This document shows, piece after piece, positions 28,978-37,761 of a stretch of DNA of 64,000 nucleotides. This DNA comes from Kurthia senegalensis. GTDB lineage: Bacteria; Bacillota; Bacilli; Bacillales_A; Planococcaceae. Below the pieces are notes generated by a model, which saw nothing but the letters and a program-made list of their open reading frames with translations, ran no database searches and had not been told where the DNA came from. Within the stretch, counting starts at the first letter, position 1; every line of letters begins with the position of its first letter. The stretch lies in NCBI RefSeq assembly GCF_000285595.1, contig NZ_HE611065.1:218124-282123 (forward strand), given 5' to 3'. A program made the position numbers and the translations under genes.

Positions 28978-30168
28978 TTAGTAAGCTAAACCGTAAAGTG
29001 CTTTAATATGTGATAAGTAACGGATATTTGATGCTTCTTTCATTAATGAAGCGGTTAATCCTTTTAGTTCTGTATTGTTGCCACCTACTGTTGCCACGCC
29101 GTCTTTACGACCTAATGACGCTAATGTACCTGAGTTAACAGGTGCGAAAGCTTTCATGTCTTTGCCATTTAAATAAGCGAATAAGTTGTATCCAACTAAT
29201 TCACCCATTTGCCATGCGTTTTGTGCTGTTGGTGGGTATGGACGATCTGTTTCTTTGTTTGCGCCTGGTGCGTATGCAGCTGCTGCATCCCCTACGACGA
29301 ATACGTCTGGGTGTGAGTCTGATTGTAAGAAGTCGTTTACGACTGCTTTTCCGCGGTTACAAACTAAGCCAGCTTGTTCAACGATTGGATATTGGGCTAC
29401 GCCACCTGTCCAAACGATTGTGTTTGCCGTAATTTTTTGACCATCTTTTAATGATACGACGTTACCTTCAACGCCTGTTACAGGAAGACCTGTTAAAAAT
29501 TCTACGCCACGATCCGCAAGAGATTTTGTCGCACGTTCAATTAATGTTTGTGGTAATACAGGTAAAATACGAGGGCCTGCTTCCACTAATTTCACGTCTA
29601 ATTCTTCTGCTTTTACGCCGTATTTTGCAGCGATTTTCGGCATGTTGTCGATGATTTCACCAACAAGTTCGACACCTGTTAAACCACCACCACCGATAAC
29701 GATGGTTGCATCGGCTTTATCGCCTGTTTTTGCGTATGATTCAATTTTAGAAATAATGTGGTTGCGTAAGTTGTTCGCATCTTCCACTGATTTTAAAACG
29801 AATGAATTTTCTTCAAGTCCTGGGATACCGAAGTAACCTGTTTTAGAACCTAGACCGACAACTAATGCGTCGTATGATAATGTTTCACCATTGTCTAATT
29901 TCACTGCTTTTGCGTTCACGTCGAATGAATCAACTTTCGCAATTTTTAAGTTTACGTTTTTGCCGCGGAATAATTTTCCTAAGTCAAACGCTACCGCTTT
30001 TTCAGAAATTGTACCACCTGCTAGGCGGTGTAATTCTGTAATGATTTGATGTGTTGGGAATTGGTTAACAACCGTTACTTCCGCTTCGTTCGCATTAACA
30101 TATTGACGTACAGTTAAAGCAGAAAGGACGCCGCCGTAACCTGCACCTAAAATGACGATTTTTTTCAT
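28978..30168 (-). CDS. ndh: Type II NADH:quinone oxidoreductase
   Basis: NDH-2 passes electrons from NADH to menaquinone without pumping protons. Its 396 residues carry the FAD fold at the N-terminus (I-L-G-A-G-Y-G-G-V), the NADH fold (I-V-I-G-G-G-G-L-T-G-V-E) near residue 157, and F-V-V-G-D-A-A-A-A, the second FAD contact. The DUF1641 gene directly upstream forms the yjlC-ndh pair known from B. subtilis. No Rex operator could be recognised in front of the pair. Confidence 0.93.
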   Translation of the reverse strand: MKKIVILGAGYGGVLSALTVRQYVNANEAEVTVVNQFPTHQIITELHRLAGGTISEKAVAFDLGKLFRGKNVNLKIAKVDSFDVNAKAVKLDNGETLSYDALVVGLGSKTGYFGIPGLEENSFVLKSVEDANNLRNHIISKIESYAKTGDKADATIVIGGGGLTGVELVGEIIDNMPKIAAKYGVKAEELDVKLVEAGPRILPVLPQTLIERATKSLADRGVEFLTGLPVTGVEGNVVSLKDGQKITANTIVWTGGVAQYPIVEQAGLVCNRGKAVVNDFLQSDSHPDVFVVGDAAAAYAPGANKETDRPYPPTAQNAWQMGELVGYNLFAYLNGKDMKAFAPVNSGTLASLGRKDGVATVGGNNTELKGLTASLMKEASNIRYLSHIKALYGLAY

Positions 30169-30203
30169 TATTTAAACCTCCATGATACTCAGTGTTTGAA
30201 TGA

Positions 30204-30626
30204 TTAGTGTTCTTTGTTTTCTTTGCTTACTTCTAAAAATGCGTTCACGAAACGTAATGTTCCTTGAACTTGTGGATCTTTTAACATTTTTAATAAACCG
30301 AAAACGCCTACTTGTTCGTGGCTAACCGCTGCACGATCTTTTGCTTCGATTGCTGTCGCAGCAAGACCTTTTGCTGATTTAACAACAGGTCCAACGATTT
30401 CAGTCGTTGCGCTTACCATATCGTTTTTGAAAACTTTATCTGTTGCTAAGCTTTGGGCAACATCATACGCTTTCGTAAGTGTTGTCATCATTTCTGTTAA
30501 TTTTGGAAGTTCATTCACTAAAGTTGTTAGTGATTGTTGTACTTCCGGGTTTAATAATTGGTCAAGTACGTCTTGTTGTTCTTTACTTACAGATTGTGAT
30601 TGAGTAGTCTGTTCTGACATATCCAA
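30204..30626 (-). CDS. DUF1641 protein, YjlC-like
   Basis: This 140-residue helical protein begins with a polar Q/S-rich stretch and has K-G-L-A-A-T-A-I-E-A in the middle. DUF1641 proteins are commonly encoded next to NADH dehydrogenases or formate dehydrogenases; the role is unknown but the co-transcription with ndh suggests a partner of the oxidoreductase. Stop and next start are 35 bases apart, with GGAGGT before ndh. Confidence 0.8.
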   Translation of the reverse strand: MDMSEQTTQSQSVSKEQQDVLDQLLNPEVQQSLTTLVNELPKLTEMMTTLTKAYDVAQSLATDKVFKNDMVSATTEIVGPVVKSAKGLAATAIEAKDRAAVSHEQVGVFGLLKMLKDPQVQGTLRFVNAFLEVSKENKEH

Positions 30627-31028
30627 TTCTCCTTTACAATAACTATTTCTGTTAATTTACAATTTATGAATAGTAGCTTGTCCCACAAGAACAATCGTCA
30701 TCATACATTCATAGTCATTCATTGAAAAATAACTACTTACTTCGGACACTTCCTGTTCAGAATATTCTCACTAATAAAGTAAGCCCTTCATGGACATACG
30801 ATGATAAATTGTCATTAACAAATCTCACTACAATCTTACCATATATTAATAAGAAAAACATTCGGAAAAAGTGAAAGAGTATTTTGAAGATTGAACGGTT
30901 CGAAACCTCATTAAGAAGTATACACCTGTCTGAAAAACTTCTCTATTAAAAGAAATAAAAAAAGATGTAACGGCGTCAGAATGTTCGTATCTCTCTAAAT
31001 TTCACATCAAAAAAGCGATCAAAACACT
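30627..31028. other. 400-base gap, no gene seen
   Basis: This AT-rich gap lies between the DUF1641 gene and the Nudix gene, both on the minus strand. It should contain the promoter of the DUF1641-ndh pair; TTGTGG and TAAATT with 16 bases between them is a possible match. I see no ORF with a binding site and no strong terminator for the upstream Nudix gene. Confidence 0.5.
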
Positions 31029-31496
31029 TTATAAACGATATATACGCGTATGTTCCATTAGTTGCTGCTCGTCGTCCCATTGTTCATGTATTTCAAATGT
31101 ACCTGCTTCAAAAAATAATGGAAATCTCCTTCTAAACCAGTCTTGCATCGGTAATTTCATCACGTCTTCGATCGCAACCCAATGCAAACTTCCTTCTGGT
31201 GGATTTTCTAATAAAGTTCCTTCGAATTGTGTTGCCACATAATTATAAACGGTGTATCGATAATTATTTTTCGTATCGGAATATCCATCAATCCCTTTGA
31301 ACTGTATGTTCGTAACACGTAATCCGGTTTCTTCATACACTTCTCGAATCGCCGCTTCCGACATACTTTCCGGAAACTCTACCTTCCCACCAGCTCCAAC
31401 ATAACCAGGAAATCCTCTTTTTTCTGGCCGATTAAGCAATAATACTTTTCCATCTTTTACGACTAAGCACATCGTATACAATTCTGTTTGAATCAT
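31029..31496 (-). CDS. Nudix hydrolase, MutT-like
   Basis: This 155-residue protein carries the Nudix box G-A-G-G-K-V-E-F-P-E followed by A-A-I-R-E-V-Y-E-E-T-G-L at about residues 36-60, which binds Mg2+ and hydrolyses X-linked diphosphates. Together with the N-terminal Y-T-M-C-L-V-V-K-D this is the 8-oxo-dGTP-ase (MutT/YtkD) style. The substrate is not fixed by the sequence. Confidence 0.85.
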   Translation of the reverse strand: MIQTELYTMCLVVKDGKVLLLNRPEKRGFPGYVGAGGKVEFPESMSEAAIREVYEETGLRVTNIQFKGIDGYSDTKNNYRYTVYNYVATQFEGTLLENPPEGSLHWVAIEDVMKLPMQDWFRRRFPLFFEAGTFEIHEQWDDEQQLMEHTRIYRL

Positions 31497-31604
31497 GGTT
31501 TCATCTCCTTATAAAAATTGTAAAGAAATTCATTTATATTTGCAAAGCTATTTTAGTTCCTTTATCATAGGAATTAAGACTTAAATTTAAAAAGGAGTTA
31601 TTTA

Positions 31605-32156
31605 ATGACAAATTCTATCGCAAAACACCGATTTACAGGTGAACAAATCACATTTTTAGAAAGTAGCGTTGAACATTCTTTAATAGAAGTAACGTTACCT
31701 CCGATCGGAGATGGCCCACCATTACATAAGCATGATCAATATCGTGAAACATTTACCGTCGTTTCTGGAACGTTAGAAGTAACGATTCAAAAAGAAACGT
31801 TTACATTAACAGCTGGTCAATCCGCTACAGTGGAATTAAATCAGAACCACCGTTTTACAAATACTTCAGACGAACCGGTCACATTCCGCGTTGACTTAAC
31901 ACCAGCATGTGATTTTGAATCGGCTGTTCGCATTCACTACGGTTTAATGGACGATGGTTATACAGACGAAAAAGGAACACCGATTAATAGCGCTCATTTA
32001 GCAGCCATTTTATATTTGCAAAACACGTGGATTGCAGGTATTCCAATCGGTATTCAACGTGCCGTTGCTAAGTTTTTAATTCGCCGTGCAAATCGTAAAG
32101 GACAACTCGACCTTTTAGAACGTTACGCAAATATTTCTACTATTAAATCACTTTAA
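31605..32156 (+). CDS. Cupin-domain protein
   Basis: This 183-residue protein has a single cupin barrel. The metal motif is H-K-H-D-Q-Y-R-E near residue 42 and the second cupin motif lies near residue 80 (N-Q-N-H-R-F). A helical C-terminal extension follows. Cupins of this kind occur in dioxygenases, isomerases and small-molecule-binding proteins; the reaction is unknown. ATG follows AAGGAG. Confidence 0.75.
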   Translation: MTNSIAKHRFTGEQITFLESSVEHSLIEVTLPPIGDGPPLHKHDQYRETFTVVSGTLEVTIQKETFTLTAGQSATVELNQNHRFTNTSDEPVTFRVDLTPACDFESAVRIHYGLMDDGYTDEKGTPINSAHLAAILYLQNTWIAGIPIGIQRAVAKFLIRRANRKGQLDLLERYANISTIKSL

Positions 32157-32164
32157 TACAAATT

Positions 32165-32197
32165 AAAAAGAACGCGCAGCTCATGCACGTTCTTTTT
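32165..32197. terminator. Shared terminator, cupin gene and 57-codon ORF
   Basis: AAAAAGAACG and CGTTCTTTTT pair around a loop, with T-runs on both strands between two convergent genes. Confidence 0.75.
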
Positions 32198-32215
32198 ATT
32201 TACTTCTACATTTCA

Positions 32216-32389
32216 TTATGCGCCTACTAACTCACGTTGCACCGTTTGATATGCTTGTGCAATCGCTGTTGCATCATTCGGATATTGTTCTTCTAGTGCC
32301 TTTTTCATTTCATATAAACTGTTAAATTGTAAAGAAACTTGATTGTTCATAATAAGTGCCCACAGTTGTTCAACAAAATCTGTATTCAT
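32216..32389 (-). CDS. Small 57-residue protein downstream of cobalamin riboswitch
   Basis: ATG at 32389 follows AAAGGAGG with an 8-base gap, an excellent site. The predicted peptide begins M-N-T-D-F-V-E-Q-L-W and has predominantly helical composition, with a Y/Q-rich second half. I do not recognise the family. There is almost no room for its own promoter: a terminator-like hairpin ends 30 bases upstream and the preceding transcript begins at the cobalamin riboswitch, so it may be read only from there. Confidence 0.6.
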   Translation of the reverse strand: MNTDFVEQLWALIMNNQVSLQFNSLYEMKKALEEQYPNDATAIAQAYQTVQRELVGA

Positions 32390-32419
32390 CTTTTTTCCTC
32401 CTTTGATACATAGCCAAAT

Positions 32420-32453
32420 AAAAAAACGCCATTCCCTTTAGAGAAATAGCGTT
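32420..32453 (-). terminator. Hairpin with T-run between riboswitch transcript and small ORF
   Basis: AACGCTATTTC pairs with GGGAATGGCGTT on the minus strand and is followed by TTTTTTTA. It either ends the riboswitch transcript or attenuates the small ORF. Confidence 0.65.
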
Positions 32454-32579
32454 CGATTTTATGCAAATTCAAATAAACGAAAATAATTTCGTAACCGCCT
32501 GATTTTAACGCAACTAAAAAAGGGTTCTTGAAAAGTAAAACGAAGAAACCTTATTGCCTTCAGACTTTTCTAAATCGCA

Positions 32580-32775
32580 CAAAACACCACCTATCTCCAC
32601 GTAGGTATTTGGTGTGTACTAAAGTATGGCAGGTCTCCTGGCTCGTATTCATCGTCTTTTATGCCTTCCCGAATAATCAGTGACATCGTTATAAAAGACT
32701 CCTACTTACAGTTGCGGGACAGCGTTGGATTTTCACCAAACTTCCCTTTTAAGCTTACTCTCGTAAGCACCATCT
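32580..32775 (-). promoter_or_regulatory. Cobalamin (B12) riboswitch, apparently without a B12 gene
   Basis: The minus strand carries the aptamer parts: GGTGCTTACGAGAG, GGGAAGTTTGGTGAAAATCC, CTGTCCCGCAACTG, GTCACTG and GAGCCAGGAGACCTGCC. A hairpin with TTTTG at 32580-32612 (ACCTA pairing with TAGGT) is a likely expression platform. About 120 bases of non-coding sequence follow and no cobalamin synthesis, uptake or B12-independent enzyme gene. TAAAAT at 32800-32805 is a possible -10. Confidence 0.9.
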
Positions 32776-32809
32776 TCTCACACATATGTAGTTACTTTTA
32801 TTTTATCAT

Positions 32810-32843
32810 AAAAAAAGAGAGAAACAGAAAAACATTCTCTCTT
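32810..32843 (-). terminator. DUF2252 gene terminator
   Basis: AGAGAGAA pairs with TTTCTCTCT and is followed by TTTTTTT on the minus strand, just after the DUF2252 stop. Confidence 0.65.
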
Positions 32844-32849
32844 CCTTCT

Positions 32850-34163
32850 TCAATGTAAACGCTGAATCAGCTTTTGAAAAATCTCAAAATCAACTTTCAC
32901 TTGTTGTTTGTATAAAAAAGCTATTCTACTAATCGTCCTTGTAAAACGCTCTGCATTTTTCATTGCTTTCATAATTTCTTGTTCACTATGCGTATATGTC
33001 GTTGTCGTCAAGACTTCTGCACGAGCATGAATTTTTGCGGCAACTTTCGCCATGACTTCAAGTGTCTTTTCATAATCCTTCACCGTTTTCAATTGCTTCG
33101 GCTTCACTTTCTTTTTAAAAGGTGAACGTTCTCGAATGTAATATTCTTTCGTTCCAATTGTCGTATAGCCTAAATATGGATCTTCTAAGTGATGCATCGC
33201 TTTTTGTGTCGCTACGACACGTTGTCCTTGATGTGCATACAATTCCCAAAACGGCTCGTTGTACGGTAAAAAATAAGCTGGAACAGGTGGTCTTGCTTCT
33301 TTCATTTCTAAAACCAATGTTCTCGTGCCACTCGCATCCTGTACACCTTCCACTAAAATATAATATCGTTCCAACCCAATAGACGCAGTTCCGGATCCAA
33401 ATTTCAAAGCAATTTGACCAATTTTATAAGTGACTTTCTTGTCCATGAAAATCGTTTGAACATATGCTTCTATTACACGGCGCACCGCTTGTTCTTGCGC
33501 TCCATGTAACACCTTAATTTCATCACTTTCGTTAAAAACAAGGTGTCCATCGCTATCGATATACGTTAAATCGGTTACGAATTGTTCTTGTTTCTTTCTT
33601 TCTAATTTTTTTAATATTTTTTTAATCGGTTTTTTCGTATTTTTGGCTGTATAAGACATTGTGACCGGATTTTCTTTTCCTGTTGCGAAACGATCGATTT
33701 GTGCATAATATGTGTATAAAAAATGTTCAATTAACGCGACTTGCTGCTTTTCTTCCACTTGTTCAGCATCTGTATACAGTGCAATACTAACCGCCATGCG
33801 TACGAGGTCGTACATGTAAGAACCTACATAGCCTTCATCAAAATCATTTGCATCGTAGACGATGTCACCGACTTCATTTTGGAAACATCCGAAGTTATCC
33901 ATATGCATATCTCCTTGGATCCAAATAGGCTGTGTCGTCGTTCGATCATACAACTCCGGGAATTTTGATACGTCATAGTAAAATAAATACGCACTACCTC
34001 GAAAGAAACGATAAGGACTTTCTGCCATTTTCTCATATTTCGACTGGCGACTTTCACGAGACAATTCCATTCTCTCCACATCAAATTCATGTAAAATGGT
34101 TTCCATCACATGCTCTCTTAATGAACGTCTCGTTTCTTGCACTTTTTGAACATCAATTTTCAT
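32850..34163 (-). CDS. DUF2252 protein, kinase-like fold predicted
   Basis: This 437-residue protein has the DUF2252 signature: F-F-R-G-S-A near residue 50, then W-I-Q-G-D-M-H-M-D-N-F-G-C-F and the acidic Y-D-A-N-D-F-D-E. That combination resembles the H-G-D-x-H-x-x-N and D-x-D loops of aminoglycoside-phosphotransferase-like kinases, so a small-molecule or protein kinase activity is possible. ATG at 34163 with GGAGG; an alternative GTG overlaps the site. Confidence 0.75.
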   Translation of the reverse strand: MKIDVQKVQETRRSLREHVMETILHEFDVERMELSRESRQSKYEKMAESPYRFFRGSAYLFYYDVSKFPELYDRTTTQPIWIQGDMHMDNFGCFQNEVGDIVYDANDFDEGYVGSYMYDLVRMAVSIALYTDAEQVEEKQQVALIEHFLYTYYAQIDRFATGKENPVTMSYTAKNTKKPIKKILKKLERKKQEQFVTDLTYIDSDGHLVFNESDEIKVLHGAQEQAVRRVIEAYVQTIFMDKKVTYKIGQIALKFGSGTASIGLERYYILVEGVQDASGTRTLVLEMKEARPPVPAYFLPYNEPFWELYAHQGQRVVATQKAMHHLEDPYLGYTTIGTKEYYIRERSPFKKKVKPKQLKTVKDYEKTLEVMAKVAAKIHARAEVLTTTTYTHSEQEIMKAMKNAERFTRTISRIAFLYKQQVKVDFEIFQKLIQRLH

Positions 34164-34256
34164 ACTAAGCACCTCCTGTCATCTTTTACCCATTATTTTA
34201 AAAATACATACTCACATCCCAATTTATTTTCCAGGAAATAGTATCTCTACACGCAT

Positions 34257-34284
34257 AAAAAAAGAGAAGGCGGTCGCCTTCTCT
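34257..34284 (-). terminator. Terminator of the 49-residue gene
   Basis: GAGAAGGCG and CGCCTTCTC pair around a 2-base loop region, followed by TTTTTTT on the minus strand. Confidence 0.85.
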
Positions 34285-34291
34285 AACATAA

Positions 34292-34441
34292 TTATTTTTG
34301 TTCTTTTTGTTGTTTCTTTTTCAAATAGGCAGCTTTTATTTTTTCAATCTGCTGCTTTTTATCGAATTGGGCTGGCTTTTGCTTCTCATGAAACTTCGTT
34401 ACAGCAACTTGGCCTTTCGTATCTAATTGATATTTTCCCAC
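34292..34441 (-). CDS. Small basic protein of 49 residues
   Basis: GTG at 34441 follows AGGTGA. The peptide starts M-G-K-Y-Q-L-D-T-K-G and turns into a lysine/glutamine-rich helix with K-K-K-Q-Q-K at the end. A strong terminator follows. High lysine content and coil-like repeats suggest a nucleic-acid- or ribosome-associated peptide, but nothing is recognised. Confidence 0.6.
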   Translation of the reverse strand: MGKYQLDTKGQVAVTKFHEKQKPAQFDKKQQIEKIKAAYLKKKQQKEQK

Positions 34442-34541
34442 GTAATTCACCTACTTTATATAACGTTCTCCTTTAATATCATATACTGTCTTCTTTAAAA
34501 ACGAAAGAAAGAAAAAAAGATGTCTCCGAAATTACATACTT

Positions 34542-34985
34542 TTACTGACCCTTTTCGAGCAACTTCTTCGTTTTCTTATCGTAAATTTCATATGCGATAC
34601 CGAATGCATGATCTTTCGTCACTTTCAACGTGCAATCATATACGACTGCCGGACCATATGCCCTCAGTTCAGGTTTATTTCGAAAAGTAAAAGATTCATT
34701 CAATTCAACGATCGTCACGACTGGTTCCGAATGGCGTCTCCCGCTATTTTGGTCAATCGTGCAGCTACCATTCACCTCAACGAAATCTTTGAATACGATG
34801 GCTTTCAAATCCGGAACCGTCATCCATAAAAGAACGATACCTACTATAAAAAATAAACCTGTTTTTAAACTAGATAAAATCGAAATAGATCGGTCTTTTA
34901 TACAAAAAATAGTGTATATGATCGTACCAACAAATAATAACATACCGATTAAAAATAACGTATAAAATGTAAAAATAAAATTCAC
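34542..34985 (-). CDS. Hypothetical membrane protein, two N-terminal helices
   Basis: 147 residues. Two hydrophobic segments (about 4-27 and 40-60) are followed by an 85-residue extracytoplasmic domain with a possible disulfide pair (S-C-T-I and D-C-T-L). No family was recognised. Confidence 0.65.
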   Translation of the reverse strand: MNFIFTFYTLFLIGMLLFVGTIIYTIFCIKDRSISILSSLKTGLFFIVGIVLLWMTVPDLKAIVFKDFVEVNGSCTIDQNSGRRHSEPVVTIVELNESFTFRNKPELRAYGPAVVYDCTLKVTKDHAFGIAYEIYDKKTKKLLEKGQ

Positions 34986-35030
34986 TCCATTACTATGCTA
35001 CTTTTAGTATACCGTAAGTAATAGCAAAAC

Positions 35031-35078
35031 AAAAAACACCCCAAACTCTTATCACTAAGAATTTGAAGTGTTTTTTGT
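35031..35078 (-). terminator. tRNA-Arg terminator
   Basis: ACACTTCAAATTCTTA pairs with TAAGAGTTTGGGGTGT and ends in TTTTTTG on the minus strand, 11 bases after the tRNA. Confidence 0.75.
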
Positions 35079-35088
35079 TAAACCTTGA

Positions 35089-35162
<74 letters not shown>

Positions 35163-35245
35163 GTTATAGTGACGTAATCTCTTACGACACTATTTATTAT
35201 ACAAAAGGTTTTTTATAACGTCAATATGTTTTTTTAATATAGAAT

Positions 35246-35740
35246 TTAAATTTTTGTTTCGACGACTAATTGATGTTGTTCATCTAAAAATCGGATCGTA
35301 TACGATGTACCTTCTGATTCGATGACCGCATACGTTTTTTCTTTGCGTCCTCTCGGCAAACGTAAGCTTCCTGGGTTCACAAATAGTACATGATCTACTA
35401 GTTCTGCACCTAAGACGTGTGAGTGCCCGAAAAGCACAATATCAGCGCCAACTTCTTGCGCGCGAAAGGCTAGAGGCGTTAACGTCGATTTCACGCGGAA
35501 TAAATGCCCGTGCGTCATCCAAATGGTTCGTTGCCCTAAAACTTTCACTTCTTCCGTCGGGTACGTGACATCTGCATCGCAATTCCCTCTTACACGAATG
35601 CATGCTCGTATTTGCTCATCTTCATAAGGAAGTTCACTATCTCCACAATGAAAATAAGCATCTGCATCTGGATGTGCAGCAATAACTTGTGGAATAATCG
35701 TGCCATCTCCATGCGTATCACTCAATACGACAATTTTCAT
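35246..35740 (-). CDS. YfcE/YsnB-type phosphodiesterase
   Basis: This 164-residue metallophosphoesterase has the usual motif set: V-L-S-D-T-H-G-D at the start, F-H-C-G-D-S near residue 33, R-G-N-C-D near residue 51, T-H-G-H-L and F-G-H-S-H-V. These bind two metal ions and hydrolyse phosphodiesters. Neighbours and motif set match B. subtilis ysnB; substrate unknown. Confidence 0.88.
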   Translation of the reverse strand: MKIVVLSDTHGDGTIIPQVIAAHPDADAYFHCGDSELPYEDEQIRACIRVRGNCDADVTYPTEEVKVLGQRTIWMTHGHLFRVKSTLTPLAFRAQEVGADIVLFGHSHVLGAELVDHVLFVNPGSLRLPRGRKEKTYAVIESEGTSYTIRFLDEQHQLVVETKI

Positions 35741-35759
35741 AATTAGATCGCCTCGTTTC

Positions 35760-36350
35760 TTATAATTGACCTTCTAATTTTTCTGTTAAAAGACGTAATG
35801 CATTGCCTCGGTGAGAAATAGCCCCTTTTTCTTCTGCCGTTAATTCGGCAAGTGTTTTACCTAATTCAGGAACGTAGAAGATTGGATCGTATCCGAAACC
35901 ATTTTCTCCACGACGTTCGCGTAAAATTCGACCTTCACAGTAACCTTTTACCGTCATCGTTTTAAAATTTGGTCCTGTAATCGCTAAACAGCATGTAAAA
36001 CGTGCTGTACGCTCGTCGTCCGGCGTGTTAGCAAGATTAGCTAATACTTTATCCATATTCGCTTCATCATCGTGATCACCTGCATAACGTGCTGAATACA
36101 CACCCGGTTCTCCGTTCAAAGCATCTACCATTAAACCACTATCATCTGCAATCACGAGTTGTTGTAAGTCTTGTGCAAGTGCTTCTGCTTTCAATGTCGC
36201 ATTTTCTTCAAACGTTGTGCCTGTTTCTTCGATATCCATGGATGGTGCTACATCAAACAACGTTTTCACTTCATATCCTAGTGGACCAAAAATCGCTTCA
36301 AAATCACGTGCTTTTCCTTTATTCTTCGTTGCAATAACTACTTGTTTCAA
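35760..36350 (-). CDS. rdgB: XTP/dITP diphosphatase (RdgB/HAM1 family)
   Basis: This 196-residue enzyme removes non-canonical purine nucleotides (XTP, ITP). Motifs: V-I-A-T-K-N-K-G-K at the start, F-E-E-N-A, I-A-D-D-S-G-L, F-G-Y-D-P-I-F and S-H-R-G-N-A-L. TTG at 36350 after GGAGGAAC is the better start; the frame upstream to 36416 adds a hydrophobic leader and would overlap the hairpin between genes. Follows murI as in B. subtilis, where gerM and rph lie between. Confidence 0.92.
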   Translation of the reverse strand: MKQVVIATKNKGKARDFEAIFGPLGYEVKTLFDVAPSMDIEETGTTFEENATLKAEALAQDLQQLVIADDSGLMVDALNGEPGVYSARYAGDHDDEANMDKVLANLANTPDDERTARFTCCLAITGPNFKTMTVKGYCEGRILRERRGENGFGYDPIFYVPELGKTLAELTAEEKGAISHRGNALRLLTEKLEGQL

Positions 36351-36363
36351 ATTAGTTCCTCCT

Positions 36364-36407
36364 AAAAAAAGAGCTGAGGTTACGATTATCGCAAGCCACA
36401 GCTCTTT
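36364..36407 (-). terminator. Terminator hairpin between murI and rdgB
   Basis: AAAGAGCTGTGG pairs with CCTCAGCTCTTT and ends in TTTTTTT on the minus strand, immediately before the rdgB binding site. It would end murI transcripts or attenuate rdgB. Confidence 0.75.
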
Positions 36408-36436
36408 CATGATCATTTTAATAGATTCGAGACCAT

Positions 36437-37234
36437 TTATTTTAGCGTAACACGAGCCGCATCTACTTGTTCTAATGGCAACCAGTTCGTCGCAATCTCT
36501 TTAAAGATTGGAAGTGAACCTGTCGCAAAAAATTTGTGATGGGGTGACTCTTTTGCTGTACGCTCAATGCCTTGGAATTTTAAAATTTCTAATGTTTGTT
36601 TTGCTGTTTCAGTAGCAGATGATACGATATGTACCTGTTCCCCCACAGCTTTTTGGATTAAATCTTTAATGATAGGATAGTGTGTACAGCCTAAAATTAA
36701 CGTATCAAATCGCGCTTTTTTCAATGGTTGCAAAGATGTCTTCACTAAATCAAAAGCAAAATCTCCCATATATTCGCCACTCTCCACTAATGGTACGAGT
36801 GGTGGACATGCTAAAGAAGTAATGTTGCTTGATGAGTAAAGAGAAGCAATCGCATTTTCATAAGCTGCGCTTTTTACCGTTCCTGCCGTTGCAATCACTG
36901 CAATATCATGCGTTTCCGTCGCTTTTATCGCTGCTTGTGCACCTGCATTAATCACGCCAATTACGGGGATTTTGCTATGCTTTTGCAAACTTTCAAGAGC
37001 TACGCAAGTCGCTGTATTACAAGCAATTACGAGCATTTTAATACCCATCTCGACTAGTTTATCCGCCATTTGCCATGTAAATTTCACGACTTCTTGTGGC
37101 GTTCTTGGTCCGTATGGGCAACGTGCTGTATCACCGATATAATAAATTTCTTCATTTGGTAAATAGTGAAGCATTTCTTTTACAACGGTTAAACCACCAA
37201 CACCTGAATCAATCACTCCGATTGGAGCATTCAC
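36437..37234 (-). CDS. murI: Glutamate racemase
   Basis: MurI supplies D-glutamate for peptidoglycan. Its 265 residues contain I-G-V-I-D-S-G-V-G-G-L-T at the start, the two catalytic cysteines in A-C-N-T-A near residue 73 and G-C-T-H-Y near residue 184. In B. subtilis the corresponding racE sits in the same order after ysmB. Confidence 0.95.
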   Translation of the reverse strand: MNAPIGVIDSGVGGLTVVKEMLHYLPNEEIYYIGDTARCPYGPRTPQEVVKFTWQMADKLVEMGIKMLVIACNTATCVALESLQKHSKIPVIGVINAGAQAAIKATETHDIAVIATAGTVKSAAYENAIASLYSSSNITSLACPPLVPLVESGEYMGDFAFDLVKTSLQPLKKARFDTLILGCTHYPIIKDLIQKAVGEQVHIVSSATETAKQTLEILKFQGIERTAKESPHHKFFATGSLPIFKEIATNWLPLEQVDAARVTLK

Positions 37235-37250
37235 GCTAACCGCCTCATTC

Positions 37251-37688
37251 CTATTTCATTTCTTGATGCATCTTTGATAAATATTTTGATAAAGCCAAAA
37301 TATCTTCGTGTCCAAAATCATCGACGACATCTTTTAAATAGCGTTGTCTCTGTTCAACTACTTCTTTAATAATCTTCTCGCCTTTTTCAAGCAATTGGAC
37401 ACGTACGACGCGACGATCTTTCGTATCTCGTTCGCGAATGACTAAATCCTTTTGCTCCATACGATCAATTAAATCAGTAGTCGTACTAAACGCTAAATAC
37501 ATTTTATTCGAAAGTTCACCAATTGTCATGTCCCCAAGCTCATCTAACCATTGAAGCGCAATAAATTGTGGTGGCGTTATTGTGTAATTACTCAAAATTT
37601 CGCGGCCTTTTTGTTTAATAATACCGGCAATATGTCGTAAATCTTTTTCAATTGCATCAATACTTGCAGTCAAATCATCTTGTGGCAT
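37251..37688 (-). CDS. MarR-family transcription regulator, YsmB-like
   Basis: 145 residues with the winged-helix layout. I-T-P-P-Q-F-I-A-L-Q-W-L marks the first helices, the recognition helix is in M-Y-L-A-F-S-T-T-T-D-L-I-D-R and the wing has R-D-T-K-D-R-R-V. Start: ATG at 37688 with GGGAGTG upstream. It matches ysmB by order. The target genes and ligand are unknown. Confidence 0.85.
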   Translation of the reverse strand: MPQDDLTASIDAIEKDLRHIAGIIKQKGREILSNYTITPPQFIALQWLDELGDMTIGELSNKMYLAFSTTTDLIDRMEQKDLVIRERDTKDRRVVRVQLLEKGEKIIKEVVEQRQRYLKDVVDDFGHEDILALSKYLSKMHQEMK

Positions 37689-37761
37689 CCAATTCACTCC
37701 CATAAATCTGTATACCCCTTATTTTGACTTCAAATATAGCAATTAGCAAGCTATTTCTATA

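Noticed and set aside
30640..30680. Possible Rex operator before the DUF1641-ndh pair
   Set aside because: TTGTAAATTAACAGAA and CTTGTGGGACAAG only partly resemble TTGTGAA-N4-TTCACAA; too weak to report as a site.
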